Below are positions 1-11,165 of a stretch of DNA of 64,000 bases, in pieces; position 1 is the stretch's first letter; each line of letters starts with the position of its first letter. Position numbers and translations under genes: made by a program. A model generated the notes under the pieces. It was given only the letters and a program-made list of their open reading frames with translations, was not told the origin of the DNA and did no database searches. The DNA is from Pseudomonas fragi (GTDB lineage Bacteria; Pseudomonadota; Gammaproteobacteria; Pseudomonadales; Pseudomonadaceae): NCBI RefSeq assembly GCF_025426255.1, contig NZ_CP104861.1, positions 62,001 to 126,000 of the forward strand, given 5' to 3'.

Positions 1-1
1 T

Positions 2-628
2 CGGCCAAAACTGATCTGGTTCAACGGCGCGTTAACCCTGGCGCTGATGGTCGCCCTGATCGCCGGTTTGCTGCCTCTGCCCGTGCTGTTTATGGTCGCG
101 TTCAGCATCGCGATGATCGTCAACTACCCTTGCCTGCAACAGCAAAAAGACCGCGTCGCGGCACATGCGGGCAGCGTATTGGCGGTAGTCGGGCTGATTT
201 TTGCGGCAGGTATCTTTACTGGCATCCTGTCGGGCACCGGCATGGTCGACGCCATGTCCAAAAGCCTGCTGGCCGTGATCCCGCCTGCGCTCGGGCCTTA
301 CCTGGCGGTAATCACCGCGCTGGTGAGTATGCCGTTCACCTTCTTCATGTCCAACGATGCGTTCTACTACGGTGTACTGCCTGTGTTGGCAGAAGCCGCC
401 AGCCATTACGGCATCACCGCGGCCGAAATGGCCCGCGCCTCGATTGTTGGCCAGCCTGTGCATTTGCTCAGCCCGTTGGTGCCATCGACCTACTTGCTGG
501 TGGCTCTGGCTGGTATCGAGTTTGGTGATCACCAGCGCTTCACCCTGAAATGGGCAATTCTGGTGTGCATGTGCATCATGGTTGCGGCGTTGCTGCTGGG
601 GACATTCCCGCTGTTCAGTACGCTGTAA
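2..628 (+). CDS. CitMHS-family citrate transporter, C-terminal part
   Basis: This is the C-terminal 208 residues of a multi-pass inner-membrane secondary transporter; the 5' part lies outside the window. The visible protein is almost all hydrophobic segments. Its tail contains GQPVHLLSPLVPSTYLL followed by EFGDHQRFTLKWA, which I recognise as typical of the CitMHS (metal-citrate:proton symporter) family. The frame is open from base 2, so the gene continues upstream. It stops just before a REP element, which suggests it ends its transcription unit. The substrate is inferred from the family (citrate complexed with a divalent metal) and cannot be read from the sequence. Confidence 0.85.
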   Translation, partial: RPKLIWFNGALTLALMVALIAGLLPLPVLFMVAFSIAMIVNYPCLQQQKDRVAAHAGSVLAVVGLIFAAGIFTGILSGTGMVDAMSKSLLAVIPPALGPYLAVITALVSMPFTFFMSNDAFYYGVLPVLAEAASHYGITAAEMARASIVGQPVHLLSPLVPSTYLLVALAGIEFGDHQRFTLKWAILVCMCIMVAALLLGTFPLFSTL

Positions 629-644
629 CACATCTGTCATACCC

Positions 645-735
645 CCTGTGGGAGCGGGCTTGCTCGCGATGGCATCGACGCGGTCATTCAGATAAACCGC
701 GTTGCCTGCATCGCGAGCAAGCCCGCTCCCACAGG
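645..735. repeat. REP-type inverted pair (GGGAGCGGGCTTGCTCGCGA family)
   Basis: Two 27-base arms (645-671 and 709-735) are inverted copies of each other around a 37-base centre. The core GGGAGCGGGCTTGCTCGCG is the common Pseudomonas REP palindrome. Related pairs in this window lie at 9256-9342 and 36112-36180. It sits between the citrate transporter and the Na/Pi symporter. About 145 bases then remain before the next gene, presumably its promoter. Confidence 0.9.
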
Positions 736-881
736 TACATCATTGCCCAGAAGAGTTTCAACCCTCCGCCAGCTATGCGATGCTGGCGTTCTGCTCAAAT
801 GCCGACTACATCTTAAGAAACATCTGTAAGAACGGCCCGCAGCTATCTGATCCTTAGACACATCCATTACAGGGAGCCAGC

Positions 882-2540
882 ATGCTGACCCTGCTCAATC
901 TGCTTTCAGCCGTGACCCTGTTGATCTGGGGCACGCATATCGTCCGAACCGGCATTCTGCGGGTCTACGGCACCAACCTGCGTCATGTCATCGGGCAAAA
1001 CGTGTCCCGGCGCATGTTTGCCTTTGTCGCCGGGATCGTGGTCACGGCCATGGTGCAGAGCAGCAACGCCACGGCCATGCTGGTCACATCATTTGTCGGC
1101 CAGGGGCTGATGGCACTCACCCCCGCGCTGGCAACCATGCTCGGTGCCGATGTCGGTACGGCCCTGATGGCCCGAGTGCTGACCTTCGACCTGTCGTGGT
1201 TGTCCCCGCTGCTGATTTTCCTGGGTGTGATTTTCTTTCTGACCCGCAAGCAAACCCGTGCCGGACAACTGGGCCGCGTCGGGATCGGTCTGGGGCTGAT
1301 TATCCTGGCGCTGCAACTGATCGTCGAAGCGGCCTCACCGATCACCCATGCCCAAGGCGTAAAGGTGATTTTCGCCTCGTTGACCGGCGACATACTGCTG
1401 GATGCGCTGGTCGGCGCCCTGTTCGCGATGATTTCCTACTCAAGCTTGGCGGCCGTGCTGCTGACCGCCACATTGGCTGGCGCCGGCGTGATCAGCCTGC
1501 ACGTGGCAATCGGCTTGGTGATTGGCGCCAATATTGGCAGCGGCGTGCTGGCGTTTCTCAGTACCAATATGCAAAACGCCGCCGGACGTCAGGTGGCTCT
1601 GGGTAGCCTGCTGTACAAACTTATCGGCCTGTTGCTGATCATGCCCGTGCTCAATCCGCTGGTGGCCTGGATGGACAGCCTCAGCTACAGCGCGCAAGAG
1701 TTGGTGATTGGTTTTCACCTGCTCTACAACACCGTGCGCTGCTTTTTGATGTTGCCGACAGTGAGTCTGATGGCGCGCATTTGCGCCTGGCTGCTGCCCG
1801 AGCGCGAACAAACCAACGGCGTGGTCAAGCCGCGTCATCTGGACCCGGCAGCGCTCGACACACCGAGCCTGGCACTGACCAACGCAGTGCGCGAGACCCT
1901 GCGCATTGGCGACCTGATCGACACCATGTTGGTCAATATGCTCGATGTTCTGCGCGGCAAGCAGACCGCCGTCACCCAGGAAATGCGCACCCTGAGCGAT
2001 GAAGTCGAAGTGCTGTACAGCGCAGTCAAACTCTACCTGGCGCAGATGCCCAGGGAAGACTTGAGTGAGCAAGACAGCCGACGTTGGGCAGAAATCATCG
2101 AATTGGCGATCAACCTCAAGCTTGCCAGCGACGTGATCGAACGCATGCTGCGTAAAGTCCAGCAGCAGAAAACCTCGCAGCGCCGATCGTTTTCAGAAAC
2201 GGGGCTGGAGGAGCTTGTGGGGCTGCAAACCCAGTTGATCGAAAACCTGCGCCTTGGGCTGACGGTTTTCCTCAGCTCCGATCCTCAGAGCGCACGCCAG
2301 CTGTTGCGCGAAAAGCGCCGCTTTCGCGCGCAAGAGCGGCGTTTGGCCCACGCTCACGTGAGTCGTCTGCAACGTAAAATCACTCAAAGTATCGAGACCA
2401 GTTCAATGCACCTGGAGCTGATCGCTGATATGCAGCGCCTGAATTCGCTGTTCTGTGGCAGCGCTTATGTGGTGCTGGAAACCTCTGAAACCGGAGCGCT
2501 GGAGCTCAATGACGCAGCTGATACCCAGCATTCACCTTGA
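882..2540 (+). CDS. Na/Pi cotransporter family protein with PhoU-like C-terminal domain
   Basis: This predicted inner-membrane sodium-dependent phosphate transporter has 552 residues. The first 310 or so residues are hydrophobic and contain two related transport repeats, the first with the QSSNATAMLVTSF signature of the NptA/PNaS family. Residues of about 340-540 are helical and hydrophilic, as in the PhoU-like regulatory domain fused to many bacterial members. The ATG is preceded by AGGGAG at good spacing. The gene appears monocistronic, with a short gap before the M16 peptidase. The function in phosphate uptake or efflux is inferred from the family, and no Pho box was identified. Confidence 0.9.
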   Translation: MLTLLNLLSAVTLLIWGTHIVRTGILRVYGTNLRHVIGQNVSRRMFAFVAGIVVTAMVQSSNATAMLVTSFVGQGLMALTPALATMLGADVGTALMARVLTFDLSWLSPLLIFLGVIFFLTRKQTRAGQLGRVGIGLGLIILALQLIVEAASPITHAQGVKVIFASLTGDILLDALVGALFAMISYSSLAAVLLTATLAGAGVISLHVAIGLVIGANIGSGVLAFLSTNMQNAAGRQVALGSLLYKLIGLLLIMPVLNPLVAWMDSLSYSAQELVIGFHLLYNTVRCFLMLPTVSLMARICAWLLPEREQTNGVVKPRHLDPAALDTPSLALTNAVRETLRIGDLIDTMLVNMLDVLRGKQTAVTQEMRTLSDEVEVLYSAVKLYLAQMPREDLSEQDSRRWAEIIELAINLKLASDVIERMLRKVQQQKTSQRRSFSETGLEELVGLQTQLIENLRLGLTVFLSSDPQSARQLLREKRRFRAQERRLAHAHVSRLQRKITQSIETSSMHLELIADMQRLNSLFCGSAYVVLETSETGALELNDAADTQHSP

Positions 2541-2623
2541 ACGTTGTGGGGCGGGCTGTTGTCAGCCGGTAAGCAGCGACTAAGCTGCACGGGCTCAAGG
2601 ATTCGAGAATTCAGGGATTTTTT

Positions 2624-4000
2624 ATGCGTTGCCTGCTGTTCATCTGTTTACTGCTTGGCGCAACTCAGGGCTTTGCCCTTGATCGTTACAGTGTCGAGGG
2701 CTATCAACTGCCCAATGGTCTGCAACTGATCCTCAAACCCGGCAATGAGCGCGGTCACGTGGCCATTCGGTTGGTGGTGGGTGTGGGCCTGGATGATTTT
2801 TCATGCGCCGACCAGCAATTGCCGCACTTGCTGGAACATATGCTGTTCAGCGGGATCGACGACACTGGTGAAGGTGGCCTGGAGGAGCGCATGCAGGCGC
2901 TGGGTGGCGAGTGGAATGCCTTCACCAGCAATGCCGACACCACGTTTGTGATTGAAGCTCCGGCCAGGAACCAGCGCAAAATCCTCGACCTGCTCCTGGG
3001 CCTGCTGACCCGTACGCAACTGACCGAGCAACGTATCAGCGACGCCAAGAAAGTGGTTGAACGCGAAGACGGCGGTCATTACTCGCACTTGCAGCGTTGG
3101 CTGGACCGCCAGGACCTGGGCCACGGCGCCAGTAATCAGTTGGCGGTCGAGTTGGGGCTTAAGTGCGCCGAGCGGGCAGAAGTGCATAACCTCACGCGCC
3201 AGCAGTTAGAGGCTGTGCGCCAGAACTGGTATGCGCCCAACAATATGACGCTGATTATCGTCGGTGACCTCGACCGGCTGCTGCCAGCCTATCTGGAGCG
3301 CACCTACGGTGCGCTCGAGCCGGTTGAGCCCAGCGAACACAAACCTCTTGCCGCGATTGATGCCAAGGCCGACGCCGAGCGCGAACTGGTGCGCGGGGTG
3401 GTCGGCGACACTGCGACCCTGCACTGGCTGTTGCCGGAGCCGGTGATCGAAGGCCTGTCCGATGAAACCTGGAGCCTGCTGCGCGATTATCTGGAATGGG
3501 CGCTGTACAGCGAGCTACGGCTCAAGAAGGGCTTGTCTTACGGGCCTTGGGCTGAGCGCGAAGTGTTCGGCGGCGTGGGCTTCTTGAGCCTGAATGCGGA
3601 TGTTGAACGCGATAACGTGGCCCAGGCCCGGCAGGTGGTTGAGCAACTCAAGGCGCAACTGCTCAAGGACGGGCTGGATCCGCAGATATTTGCCCGGCTC
3701 AAGAACGCCGCCATTGCCCGCAAGGCGTGGTCGGTGCAAGGCAACAGTGCGCTGGCCGATTACTATTGGTCTTCGTTGGGCGACTACGACGATGGGCACT
3801 TCGCCGACCCGGCCAAACAGCTTCAGGCCATCACCCTGAAGCAAGCCAACACGGCATTGCGCGAGTTGTTTGCCGAGCCAGGCTATGTGCGCATCGAGAA
3901 GCCGCTGTTCAGTTATCAGGGCTTGAGCATGGCCATTTTTGGCGGGTTGGTGTTGCTGGTCATCGTAGGGGTGGGCTGGCGCGCCTGGCGTCGGCGTTAA
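2624..4000 (+). CDS. M16 family zinc metallopeptidase, membrane-anchored
   Basis: This 458-residue insulinase/pitrilysin-type protease carries the inverted zinc motif HLLEH at residues 68-72, with a downstream glutamate in KKVVERED as the likely third ligand. A signal peptide covers about residues 1-18. A C-terminal transmembrane segment near residue 435 ends in WRAWRRR, so the enzyme is probably periplasmic and anchored in the inner membrane. One peptidase domain and one inactive M16_C-like domain fit the length. Its substrate cannot be told from the sequence. The serine acetyltransferase follows after 95 bases. Confidence 0.88.
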   Translation: MRCLLFICLLLGATQGFALDRYSVEGYQLPNGLQLILKPGNERGHVAIRLVVGVGLDDFSCADQQLPHLLEHMLFSGIDDTGEGGLEERMQALGGEWNAFTSNADTTFVIEAPARNQRKILDLLLGLLTRTQLTEQRISDAKKVVEREDGGHYSHLQRWLDRQDLGHGASNQLAVELGLKCAERAEVHNLTRQQLEAVRQNWYAPNNMTLIIVGDLDRLLPAYLERTYGALEPVEPSEHKPLAAIDAKADAERELVRGVVGDTATLHWLLPEPVIEGLSDETWSLLRDYLEWALYSELRLKKGLSYGPWAEREVFGGVGFLSLNADVERDNVAQARQVVEQLKAQLLKDGLDPQIFARLKNAAIARKAWSVQGNSALADYYWSSLGDYDDGHFADPAKQLQAITLKQANTALRELFAEPGYVRIEKPLFSYQGLSMAIFGGLVLLVIVGVGWRAWRRR

Positions 4001-4095
4001 CCAGTGATTGCCCGAGTCGCCAGCCTTTTGATAGCGTAAAGTCATTGCCAATTTTCGGCTGGTCGATCCAGCCGCCAGCGTGCGGAGTATTCATC

Positions 4096-5022
4096 GTGAG
4101 TGATCGTTCCAATCCTTGGCAATTGCAGGCCATCGTCTGCCAACTGCGCACGGCGCGAAACCAGTGGCGTACACAAAACGGGCGTGTCAGCGGGGAACAG
4201 GGCGGTCGTGAGCTGCCGTCACGTGCCGCGATGGCCGATATTCTTGAAGCCTTGTGCGGCGCATTGTTTCCAATGCGTCTGGGCCCGGTAGACCTGCGTG
4301 AAGAGAGCGAAGACTTCTATGTCGGCCACACACTGGATGTGGCGCTGAACGCGTTGCTGACCCAAGCTCGGCTGGAGCTGCGCTACGCGGCACGCCAGGG
4401 CGGGTTACCCGACGAGGGTGTGGATGCGACCGCGACCTTGCTGATTCAGGACTTTGCCTTGGCCCTGCCCGGCTTGCGCGGCATTTTGGACACCGACGTA
4501 CTGGCTGCTTACCACGGCGACCCGGCGGCGCGCAGTGTGGATGAAGTGTTGTTGTGCTATCCGGGGATTCTGGCGGTGATTCATCACCGGTTGGCGCATC
4601 ACCTGTACCGCGCCGGTTTGCCATTGCTGGCGCGGATCAGTGCAGAAATTGCGCACTCGGCCACCGGCATTGATATTCACCCCGGCGCGCAGATTGGCCG
4701 TAGTTTCTTTATCGATCACGGGACGGGCGTTGTGATCGGAGAAACCGCGATTATCGGCGAGCGTGTGCGGATCTATCAGGCTGTGACGCTGGGCGCCAAG
4801 CGCTTTCCGGCGGATGAGTCAGGGCAATTGCAGAAGGGCCATCCACGCCATCCGATCGTTGAGGATGATGTGGTGATCTATGCTGGCGCGACGATTTTGG
4901 GGCGCATCACCATTGGCCAGGGTTCGACCATTGGCGGCAACGTATGGCTGACCCGCAGCGTGCCCGCGGGCAGCAACCTGACCCAGGCCAATTTGCTGCA
5001 CGATGATGGGACGCAGAAGTAA
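4096..5022 (+). CDS. Serine O-acetyltransferase, EpsC/CysE type
   Basis: This 308-residue enzyme transfers acetyl from acetyl-CoA to serine, giving O-acetylserine for cysteine synthesis. The C-terminal half is a left-handed beta-helix of hexapeptide repeats, with the conserved FFIDHGTGVVIGETAIIG and the basic GAKRFP loop. The N-terminal region of about 170 residues is helical and longer than in classical CysE, as in EpsC proteins. I chose the GTG start because the protein pattern begins there; the frame is open much further upstream but runs antisense-free through the M16 gene. A second cysE may exist elsewhere in the genome. Confidence 0.88.
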   Translation: MSDRSNPWQLQAIVCQLRTARNQWRTQNGRVSGEQGGRELPSRAAMADILEALCGALFPMRLGPVDLREESEDFYVGHTLDVALNALLTQARLELRYAARQGGLPDEGVDATATLLIQDFALALPGLRGILDTDVLAAYHGDPAARSVDEVLLCYPGILAVIHHRLAHHLYRAGLPLLARISAEIAHSATGIDIHPGAQIGRSFFIDHGTGVVIGETAIIGERVRIYQAVTLGAKRFPADESGQLQKGHPRHPIVEDDVVIYAGATILGRITIGQGSTIGGNVWLTRSVPAGSNLTQANLLHDDGTQK

Positions 5023-5039
5023 GATCGCGTGAACCTTGT

Positions 5040-5150
5040 CCCTCACCCAGCCCTCTCCCGAGGGAGAGGGAGCCGATCTTGGGTGTGGCGCAAAGCTGCT
5101 TGTGCCTTTAGTCCCCTCTCCCTCCGGGAGAGGGCAAGGGTGAGGGGCTC
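5040..5150. repeat. Palindromic intergenic repeat, CCCTCTCCC family
   Basis: Two nested hairpins, CCCTCTCCCGAGGGAGAGGG and CCCTCTCCCTCCGGGAGAGGG-like, face each other, with outer CCCTCACCC/GGGTGAGGGG arms. It fills the space between two convergent genes (serine acetyltransferase and trpA). A single hairpin of the same family serves as a terminator at 27651-27690, and this element may do the same for both genes. Confidence 0.8.
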
Positions 5151-5161
5151 TTGATCTTGAA

Positions 5162-5967
5162 TTAGCGGGCGCTACGCACGCCTTCTGCCAGCGCTGCACA
5201 CAAGCTCAGCACACCATCCACCGCCTGCTCAGGCGTCGCTGCATTCTCGATCTTGTCGATCAAGGCCGAGCCCACCACCACGCCATCTGCCAACCGCGCA
5301 ATCGCCGCAGCCTGTTCTGGGGTGCGGATGCCAAAGCCCACGCTGATCGGCAGGTCGGTATGGCGACGCAGACGCTCAATGGCCGCGCTCACTTGCTCGG
5401 TTGTCGCGGAACCGGCACCGGTCACGCCCGCTACCGATACGTAGTACACAAAGCCCGAGCTGCCCGCCAGCACGGTTGGCAAGCGCACATCGTCAGTGGT
5501 CGGCGTGGTCAGACGGATAAAGTCCAGGCCCGCTGCCTGCGCCGGATCGCACAGCTCGCTGTTGTGCTCGGGCGGCATGTCGACCACGATCAGGCCGTCT
5601 ACACCTGCCGCTTTGGCTTCGGCAATAAACTTGGGCACACCATAGTGGTGGATCGGGTTGAAGTAGCCCATCAGCACCAACGGCGTGTTGCTGTTGTCTT
5701 CACGGAACTCGCGAACCATTTGCAGGGTTTTGGCCAAGTTCTGCTTGGCACCCAGGGCGCGGATGTTGGCCAGCTGAATCGCCGGGCCATCGGCCATTGG
5801 GTCGGTAAAGGGCATGCCCAGTTCGATCACATCGGCGCCCGCTGCAGGCAAGCCCTTGAGGATCGCCAACGAGGTGGCGTAATCCGGGTCACCGGCAGTG
5901 ACGAAGGTGACCAGGGCTGCGCGATTTTGCTCCTTGAGTTCGGTGAAGCGCGTTTGCAGGCGGCTCA

Positions 5968-5968
<1 letters not shown>
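5162..5968 (-). CDS. trpA: Tryptophan synthase alpha subunit
   Basis: This 268-residue TIM-barrel subunit cleaves indole-3-glycerol phosphate to indole and glyceraldehyde 3-phosphate. The catalytic glutamate lies in [16 protein letters not shown], together with the aspartate of the same segment. The phosphate-binding end [12 protein letters not shown] is present. It is the second gene of trpBA: its ATG overlaps the TAA of trpB by one base, implying translational coupling. It is convergent with the upstream acetyltransferase across a palindromic repeat. Expression is expected to be controlled through TrpI, as is known in Pseudomonas. Confidence 0.98.
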
Positions 5969-7203
<1,235 letters not shown>

Positions 7204-7316
7204 GTGACGCTCCAGATAAAAAGTTACGAAGGTCGATGGACCTGACTTTACCCGCGACAGCCCAGGATGAAAACCGATAAGATCGCCGTAACCTGTCAGG
7301 AAAACTCACAGATATC
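7204..7316. promoter_or_regulatory. trpB-trpI divergent control region
   Basis: This 113-base gap between divergent trpI and trpBA must hold both promoters and the TrpI operators. In P. aeruginosa, TrpI binds here and activates trpBA with indole-glycerol phosphate. I could not assign individual operator boxes with confidence. Confidence 0.6.
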
Positions 7317-8213
7317 ATGAGTCGCGACCTCCCTCCCCTGAATGCCTTGCGGGCATTCGAAGCCACCGCCCGCCTGACTAGCGTCAGCCAGGCGGCCGAG
7401 CAATTGAATGTCACCCACGGCGCCGTCAGTCGCCAACTAAAAGTACTCGAAGAGCACTTGGGGGTGAGCCTGTTCGTCAAGGAAGGGCGTGGACTAAAGC
7501 TTACCGACGCCGGAACCCGCCTGCGTGATGCCAGCAGCGAAGCTTTCGAACGTCTACGAAATGTGTGCGCTGAACTCACGCAAAGCCAGGTTGATGCCCC
7601 GTTTGTGTTGGGCTGTTCAGGCAGTTTGCTGGCGCGCTGGTTTATTCCGCGCTTGGGTCGACTGAATGCCGATTTGCCGGACTTGCGCTTGCACTTGTCG
7701 GCCGGTGAAGGCGATCTCGACCCGCGACGCCCAGGGCTGGATGCCTTGCTGGTATTTGCCGAGCCGCCGTGGCCCGCGGATATGCAGGTGTATGAGTTGG
7801 TCAGTGAGCGTATTGGCCCGGTGGTCAGCCCGCGCTATGCGCGCTACGAACAACTGCGTCACGCCCCGGCCAGCGTCTTGCTCGACGAACCGTTGCTGCA
7901 CACCACTTCGCGGCCTCAGGCCTGGCCAAACTGGGCGCAGCAGAATGCAATCGAATCAAAGGACTTGAAGTTCGGGCAGGGGTTTGAACACTTGTATTAC
8001 TTGCTTGAGGCCGCCGTTGCGGGCCTGGGTGTGGCAATTGCCCCCGAGCCGCTGGTGGTGCAAGACCTTCAGGCTGGACGCCTGGTGGCGCCGTGGGGCT
8101 TCAACGAGACTGCGGCGCAGTTGACGTTATGGTTGCCCAAGCGCGCCGCAGATGGGCGCGCCCGGCAACTGGCGCAATGGCTCAAGGCTGAGCTTGCGCG
8201 TAGCGCGGATTAG
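7317..8213 (+). CDS. trpI: TrpI, LysR-type activator of trpBA
   Basis: This 298-residue LysR-family regulator has an N-terminal winged HTH (residues 1-65, [20 protein letters not shown]) and a substrate-binding domain of about residues 90-295. Position divergent from trpBA identifies it as TrpI, which activates trpBA when indole-glycerol phosphate accumulates. Its 3' end overlaps the DUF883 gene on the other strand by four bases. The N-terminus also resembles GcvA-like regulators, so the assignment rests partly on context. Confidence 0.93.
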   Translation: MSRDLPPLNALRAFEATARLTSVSQAAEQLNVTHGAVSRQLKVLEEHLGVSLFVKEGRGLKLTDAGTRLRDASSEAFERLRNVCAELTQSQVDAPFVLGCSGSLLARWFIPRLGRLNADLPDLRLHLSAGEGDLDPRRPGLDALLVFAEPPWPADMQVYELVSERIGPVVSPRYARYEQLRHAPASVLLDEPLLHTTSRPQAWPNWAQQNAIESKDLKFGQGFEHLYYLLEAAVAGLGVAIAPEPLVVQDLQAGRLVAPWGFNETAAQLTLWLPKRAADGRARQLAQWLKAELARSAD

Positions 8214-8536
8214 TTGCCGCGCTTGCACATCAGGAAGGCCGCCAGCAGGCCCAGTGCGCCTATGGCAACGCCTGCGGTGGCATACGGGTGTTCCTGGGCG
8301 TATTCGCGGGTGGCGATCGCGGTTTCGCGGGTTTTGTCTTTCACTTCTTCGTAGGCATCGCTGAGCAGATGGCGCGAATGCTTGAGTGCATTCTCGGCAT
8401 TGCTTTTGAGGGCGCTAAGCGTCTTTTTGGATTCGTCCGAAGCATCGTGCTTGAGGCTTTCCAGAGACTTGAGCAGGCTCTCGATCTCTGCTTCCATGCT
8501 TTGCAATGAGGCTTTACGTAAAGAGTTGCTAGCCAT
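8210..8536 (-). CDS. DUF883 (ElaB/YqjD-like) membrane-anchored protein
   Basis: This 108-residue protein is mostly charged helix (residues 10-80), followed by a single C-terminal transmembrane segment with a glycine-rich [17 protein letters not shown] and a basic end, as in the ElaB/YqjD/YgaM family. E. coli YqjD associates with ribosomes and the inner membrane in stationary phase, so a similar role is plausible but inferred. It converges on trpI with a four-base overlap and is preceded by a well-placed GGAGAG ribosome site. Confidence 0.9.
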   Translation of the reverse strand: MASNSLRKASLQSMEAEIESLLKSLESLKHDASDESKKTLSALKSNAENALKHSRHLLSDAYEEVKDKTRETAIATREYAQEHPYATAGVAIGALGLLAAFLMCKRGN

Positions 8537-8690
8537 TAGGGCTCTCCTGCATTGATGAGTGAGGTGCTTGTTAAGTCCGACTACGCAGATTTCAGAAAGT
8601 GCAGTTGGCCTGAACTTTTCCTTTCAGATTGCCTACAAAGTATTTAGCACAATCGCTGCTAGGCTTTGATCTACGACAAAGGAGAACGTT

Positions 8691-8906
8691 ATGTCTGACC
8701 ATCACACCTACAAGAAAGTTGAACTGGTAGGCTCGTCCCCGAGCAGCATAGAAGACGCCATCGGTAATGCACTGGCCGAAGCCAACAAAAGCATCAAACA
8801 CATGGAATGGTTCGAAGTGATCGACACCCGCGGGCACATCAAGGACGGCAAGGTGGCGCACTATCAGGTGACACTCAAAATCGGTTTTCGGATTGCTACC
8901 AGTTGA
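8691..8906 (+). CDS. Dodecin, flavin-storage protein
   Basis: This 71-residue protein matches dodecin along its length: HHTYKKVELVGSSPSSIEDA, then the tryptophan in MEWFEVIDTRG that stacks on the flavin, and the C-terminal strand VAHYQVTLKIGFR. Dodecins form hollow dodecamers that bind and buffer flavins in the cytoplasm. An AAAGGAG site precedes the ATG, and a strong terminator follows. It is therefore probably a single-gene transcript. Confidence 0.96.
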   Translation: MSDHHTYKKVELVGSSPSSIEDAIGNALAEANKSIKHMEWFEVIDTRGHIKDGKVAHYQVTLKIGFRIATS

Positions 8907-8966
8907 TTTGACACAGCCTTTTGATCAGCGGGCTGGCCGTTTGCCATAAAGTCCGCTACACCGTCT

Positions 8967-9003
8967 GGGTGCAATGCGGCACATGCGCATTGCACCCTTT
9001 TTG
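8967..9003 (+). terminator. Rho-independent terminator after dodecin
   Basis: A perfect 12-base stem (GGGTGCAATGCG with its complement at 8986-8997), a 7-base loop and a T-run follow the dodecin gene. Confidence 0.9.
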
Positions 9004-9025
9004 TTTTGACCGGGGAATGTGACCG

Positions 9026-9250
9026 ATGAAAAAGATTTTATTGGCTGTAGGTTTGCTGAGTCTGGCAGGAACGGCGTTTGCACAGGGCAAGCCTTGTGAA
9101 GAACTGAAAAGCGAAATCGCCGCGAAGATTGAGGCTCACGGGACCCAGCATTATTCGCTGACCACTGTGGAAAAAGGCACTTCGGCTGACGGCAAAGTAG
9201 TGGGTACCTGCGAAGGCGGTACCAAGGAAATCGTCTACAAGCGCGGGTAA
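9026..9250 (+). CDS. DUF1161 small secreted protein (copy 1)
   Basis: This 74-residue protein has a signal peptide of about 20 residues ending ...AGTAFAQG, then a mature domain of about 55 residues. Two cysteines, in KPCEELKSEIAAKIEAHG and GTCEGGTK, probably form a disulfide in the periplasm. The pattern is that of DUF1161, whose function is unknown. A paralogue with the same layout lies 1.9 kb downstream at 11166-11411. The GGGGAATG upstream is a usable ribosome site. A REP pair follows immediately. Confidence 0.88.
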   Translation: MKKILLAVGLLSLAGTAFAQGKPCEELKSEIAAKIEAHGTQHYSLTTVEKGTSADGKVVGTCEGGTKEIVYKRG

Positions 9251-9255
9251 TTCTC

Positions 9256-9342
9256 TGCGGGAGCGAGCCTGCTCGCGATGCCAGACGACGCGGTGTTTCA
9301 GTTGAACTGCGTCGATGCCATCGCGAGCAGGCTCGCTCCCAC
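9256..9342. repeat. REP-type inverted pair (GGGAGCGAGCCTGCTCGCGA family)
   Basis: Inverted arms at 9256-9280 and 9319-9342 carry the core GGGAGCGAGCCTGCTCGCGAT. The element lies between the convergent DUF1161 and LLM oxidoreductase genes and may stabilise or end both transcripts. Confidence 0.9.
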
Positions 9343-9355
9343 GTTTGCTTTAGGG

Positions 9356-10360
9356 TTAAGCCTCTTTCATCACCTGCGACAGCAATTCATACGAATGAAT
9401 GCGGTCTGCATGTTCATACAAATCACAGGTAAAGATCAGCTCGTCCGCTTGGGTTTGTTCAATCAAGACGTCCAGTTTGGCGCGAATTTTCTGCGGGCTG
9501 CCGACCATAGCCAGACCCAGGAAGCTCATCACCGCCTCTTTCTCGTGGGGCAACCACAGGCCATCCATCGTTTCCACAGGTGGGCGCTGCACCAGGCTTT
9601 GCCCACGCATCAACGCCAAAATCCGCTGTTGTACAGAAGTGGCCAGATACTCGGCCTGCTCGTCGGTATCGGCTGCAACCAGCGGAATGCCAAGCATCAC
9701 GTAAGGTTTGTCGAGGGTCGCCGATGGCTTGAAGTGGTTGCGATACACGCGAATCGCTTCGTGCATCAAGCGCGGTGCGAAATGTGAGGCAAAGGCGTAA
9801 GGCAAGCCAAGTTCACCGGCCAGTTGTGCACTGAACAAGCTGGAGCCCAGCAGCCAGACCGGTACGTTGCTCCCGGTGCCCGGCATGGCGATTATCTGTT
9901 GGTCCGGGGTGCGCGGGCCCAGATAGCGCATCAACTCGGCCACATCCTGCGGGAAGTCATCGGCACTGCCTGAACGCTCACGGCGCAGGGCGCGGGCGGT
10001 CATCTGGTCCGAACCCGGCGCACGACCAAGGCCCAGATCGATCCGCCCCGGGTACAGACTTTCCAGAGTGCCGAACTGCTCGGCGATCACCAGCGGCGCA
10101 TGGTTGGGCAGCATCACGCCACCCGAGCCCACGCGAATGGTCGAAGTGCCCCCGGCCAGATAACCGATCAATACCGAGGTCGCCGAGCTGGCGATGCCGT
10201 CCATATTGTGGTGTTCGGCGACCCAGAAACGGTTGTAACCCAACTTTTCTACGTGCTGTGCCAAGTCCAGCGAATTGCGCAACGACTGGGCGGCGCTGCC
10301 ATTTTCGCGCACAGGCACCAGGTCGAGGGTCGAGAATTTGATGTCAGACAATCGTTTCAT
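9356..10360 (-). CDS. LLM-class flavin-dependent oxidoreductase, YhbW-like
   Basis: This 334-residue protein of the bacterial luciferase-like superfamily has an 8-stranded barrel pattern, with [20 protein letters not shown] near residue 45 and [14 protein letters not shown] near residue 108, which are hallmarks of the YhbW/LuxA-like subgroup. Such proteins are predicted FMNH2-dependent monooxygenases. The substrate is unknown. It is monocistronic and separated from OsmC by about 215 bases that must contain both promoters. Confidence 0.9.
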   Translation of the reverse strand: MKRLSDIKFSTLDLVPVRENGSAAQSLRNSLDLAQHVEKLGYNRFWVAEHHNMDGIASSATSVLIGYLAGGTSTIRVGSGGVMLPNHAPLVIAEQFGTLESLYPGRIDLGLGRAPGSDQMTARALRRERSGSADDFPQDVAELMRYLGPRTPDQQIIAMPGTGSNVPVWLLGSSLFSAQLAGELGLPYAFASHFAPRLMHEAIRVYRNHFKPSATLDKPYVMLGIPLVAADTDEQAEYLATSVQQRILALMRGQSLVQRPPVETMDGLWLPHEKEAVMSFLGLAMVGSPQKIRAKLDVLIEQTQADELIFTCDLYEHADRIHSYELLSQVMKEA

Positions 10361-10575
10361 CAGCTGGCTACTCCAGGTGGGATGCAGGTCAAGGTGCTCG
10401 CTTGATCTGCCAGTGCTTACAGCAATATGGGCATATACCCGAGTTTCAATGGTGGGCAGGGAATTGATCCGATAAAAATGACGACTGGTCCGACAAGATG
10501 AACTTTGTGAGACGAACTACCCTCACTAGTTCATTCAAGGCGTGAAACCTTCGCGCCGTACTTCAGGAGGCACGC

Positions 10576-11007
10576 ATGAGTATCAAAAAGAAAGCATCGG
10601 CTCATTGGGCAGGCGACCTTAAAACCGGCATCGGCTCCATCTCCACGGAAACCGGCGTGCTGCGCGAAGCGCCATATGGCTTCAAGGCCCGGTTTGAAGG
10701 CGGCAAGGGCACCAACCCCGAAGAGCTGATTGGCGCAGCCCATGCAGGCTGCTTTTCGATGGCGCTGTCGATGATCCTCGGTGATGCTGGCCTCAAGGCC
10801 GACAGTATCGACACCACTGCCGAGGTTACGCTGGATCAGGTGGACGGCGGCTTTGCGATCACTGCCGTGCATCTGGTGCTCAAGGCCAAAGTGCCCGGCG
10901 CAACCCAGGCGCAATTTGACGAACTGACCACCAAGGCGAAGGAAGGCTGTCCGGTGTCCAAGGTGCTGAATGCGAAAATCACTCTCGACGCCACGCTGGT
11001 GAGCTGA
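10576..11007 (+). CDS. OsmC-family hydroperoxide reductase
   Basis: This 143-residue peroxiredoxin-like enzyme has the two reactive cysteines expected of OsmC: one in [13 protein letters not shown] near residue 60 and one in [10 protein letters not shown] near residue 127. It reduces organic hydroperoxides and is commonly induced by osmotic or stationary-phase stress. The start ATG has CAGGAGG eight bases upstream. A GC-rich hairpin follows the stop codon. Confidence 0.95.
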   Translation: MSIKKKASAHWAGDLKTGIGSISTETGVLREAPYGFKARFEGGKGTNPEELIGAAHAGCFSMALSMILGDAGLKADSIDTTAEVTLDQVDGGFAITAVHLVLKAKVPGATQAQFDELTTKAKEGCPVSKVLNAKITLDATLVS

Positions 11008-11014
11008 CGGTACA

Positions 11015-11044
11015 CGCCGCCCCGCAGCCATAAGCGGGGCGGCG
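11015..11044 (+). terminator. Hairpin after osmC, probable terminator
   Basis: An 11-base perfect stem, CGCCGCCCCGC/GCGGGGCGGCG, with an 8-base loop begins 8 bases after the osmC stop. Only TTGG follows instead of a long T-run, so termination efficiency is uncertain. Confidence 0.6.
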
Positions 11045-11165
11045 TTGGCCCGGGCAGTTGGTACCCGGCTGCGACAGATCAGTCCTGTGCTGCGCTAAAT
11101 GTGATCGAATGATCGCCACTCGCGTCAGATCATGACTTTGCGTCCTGCCTCAAGGGAGTCTCACC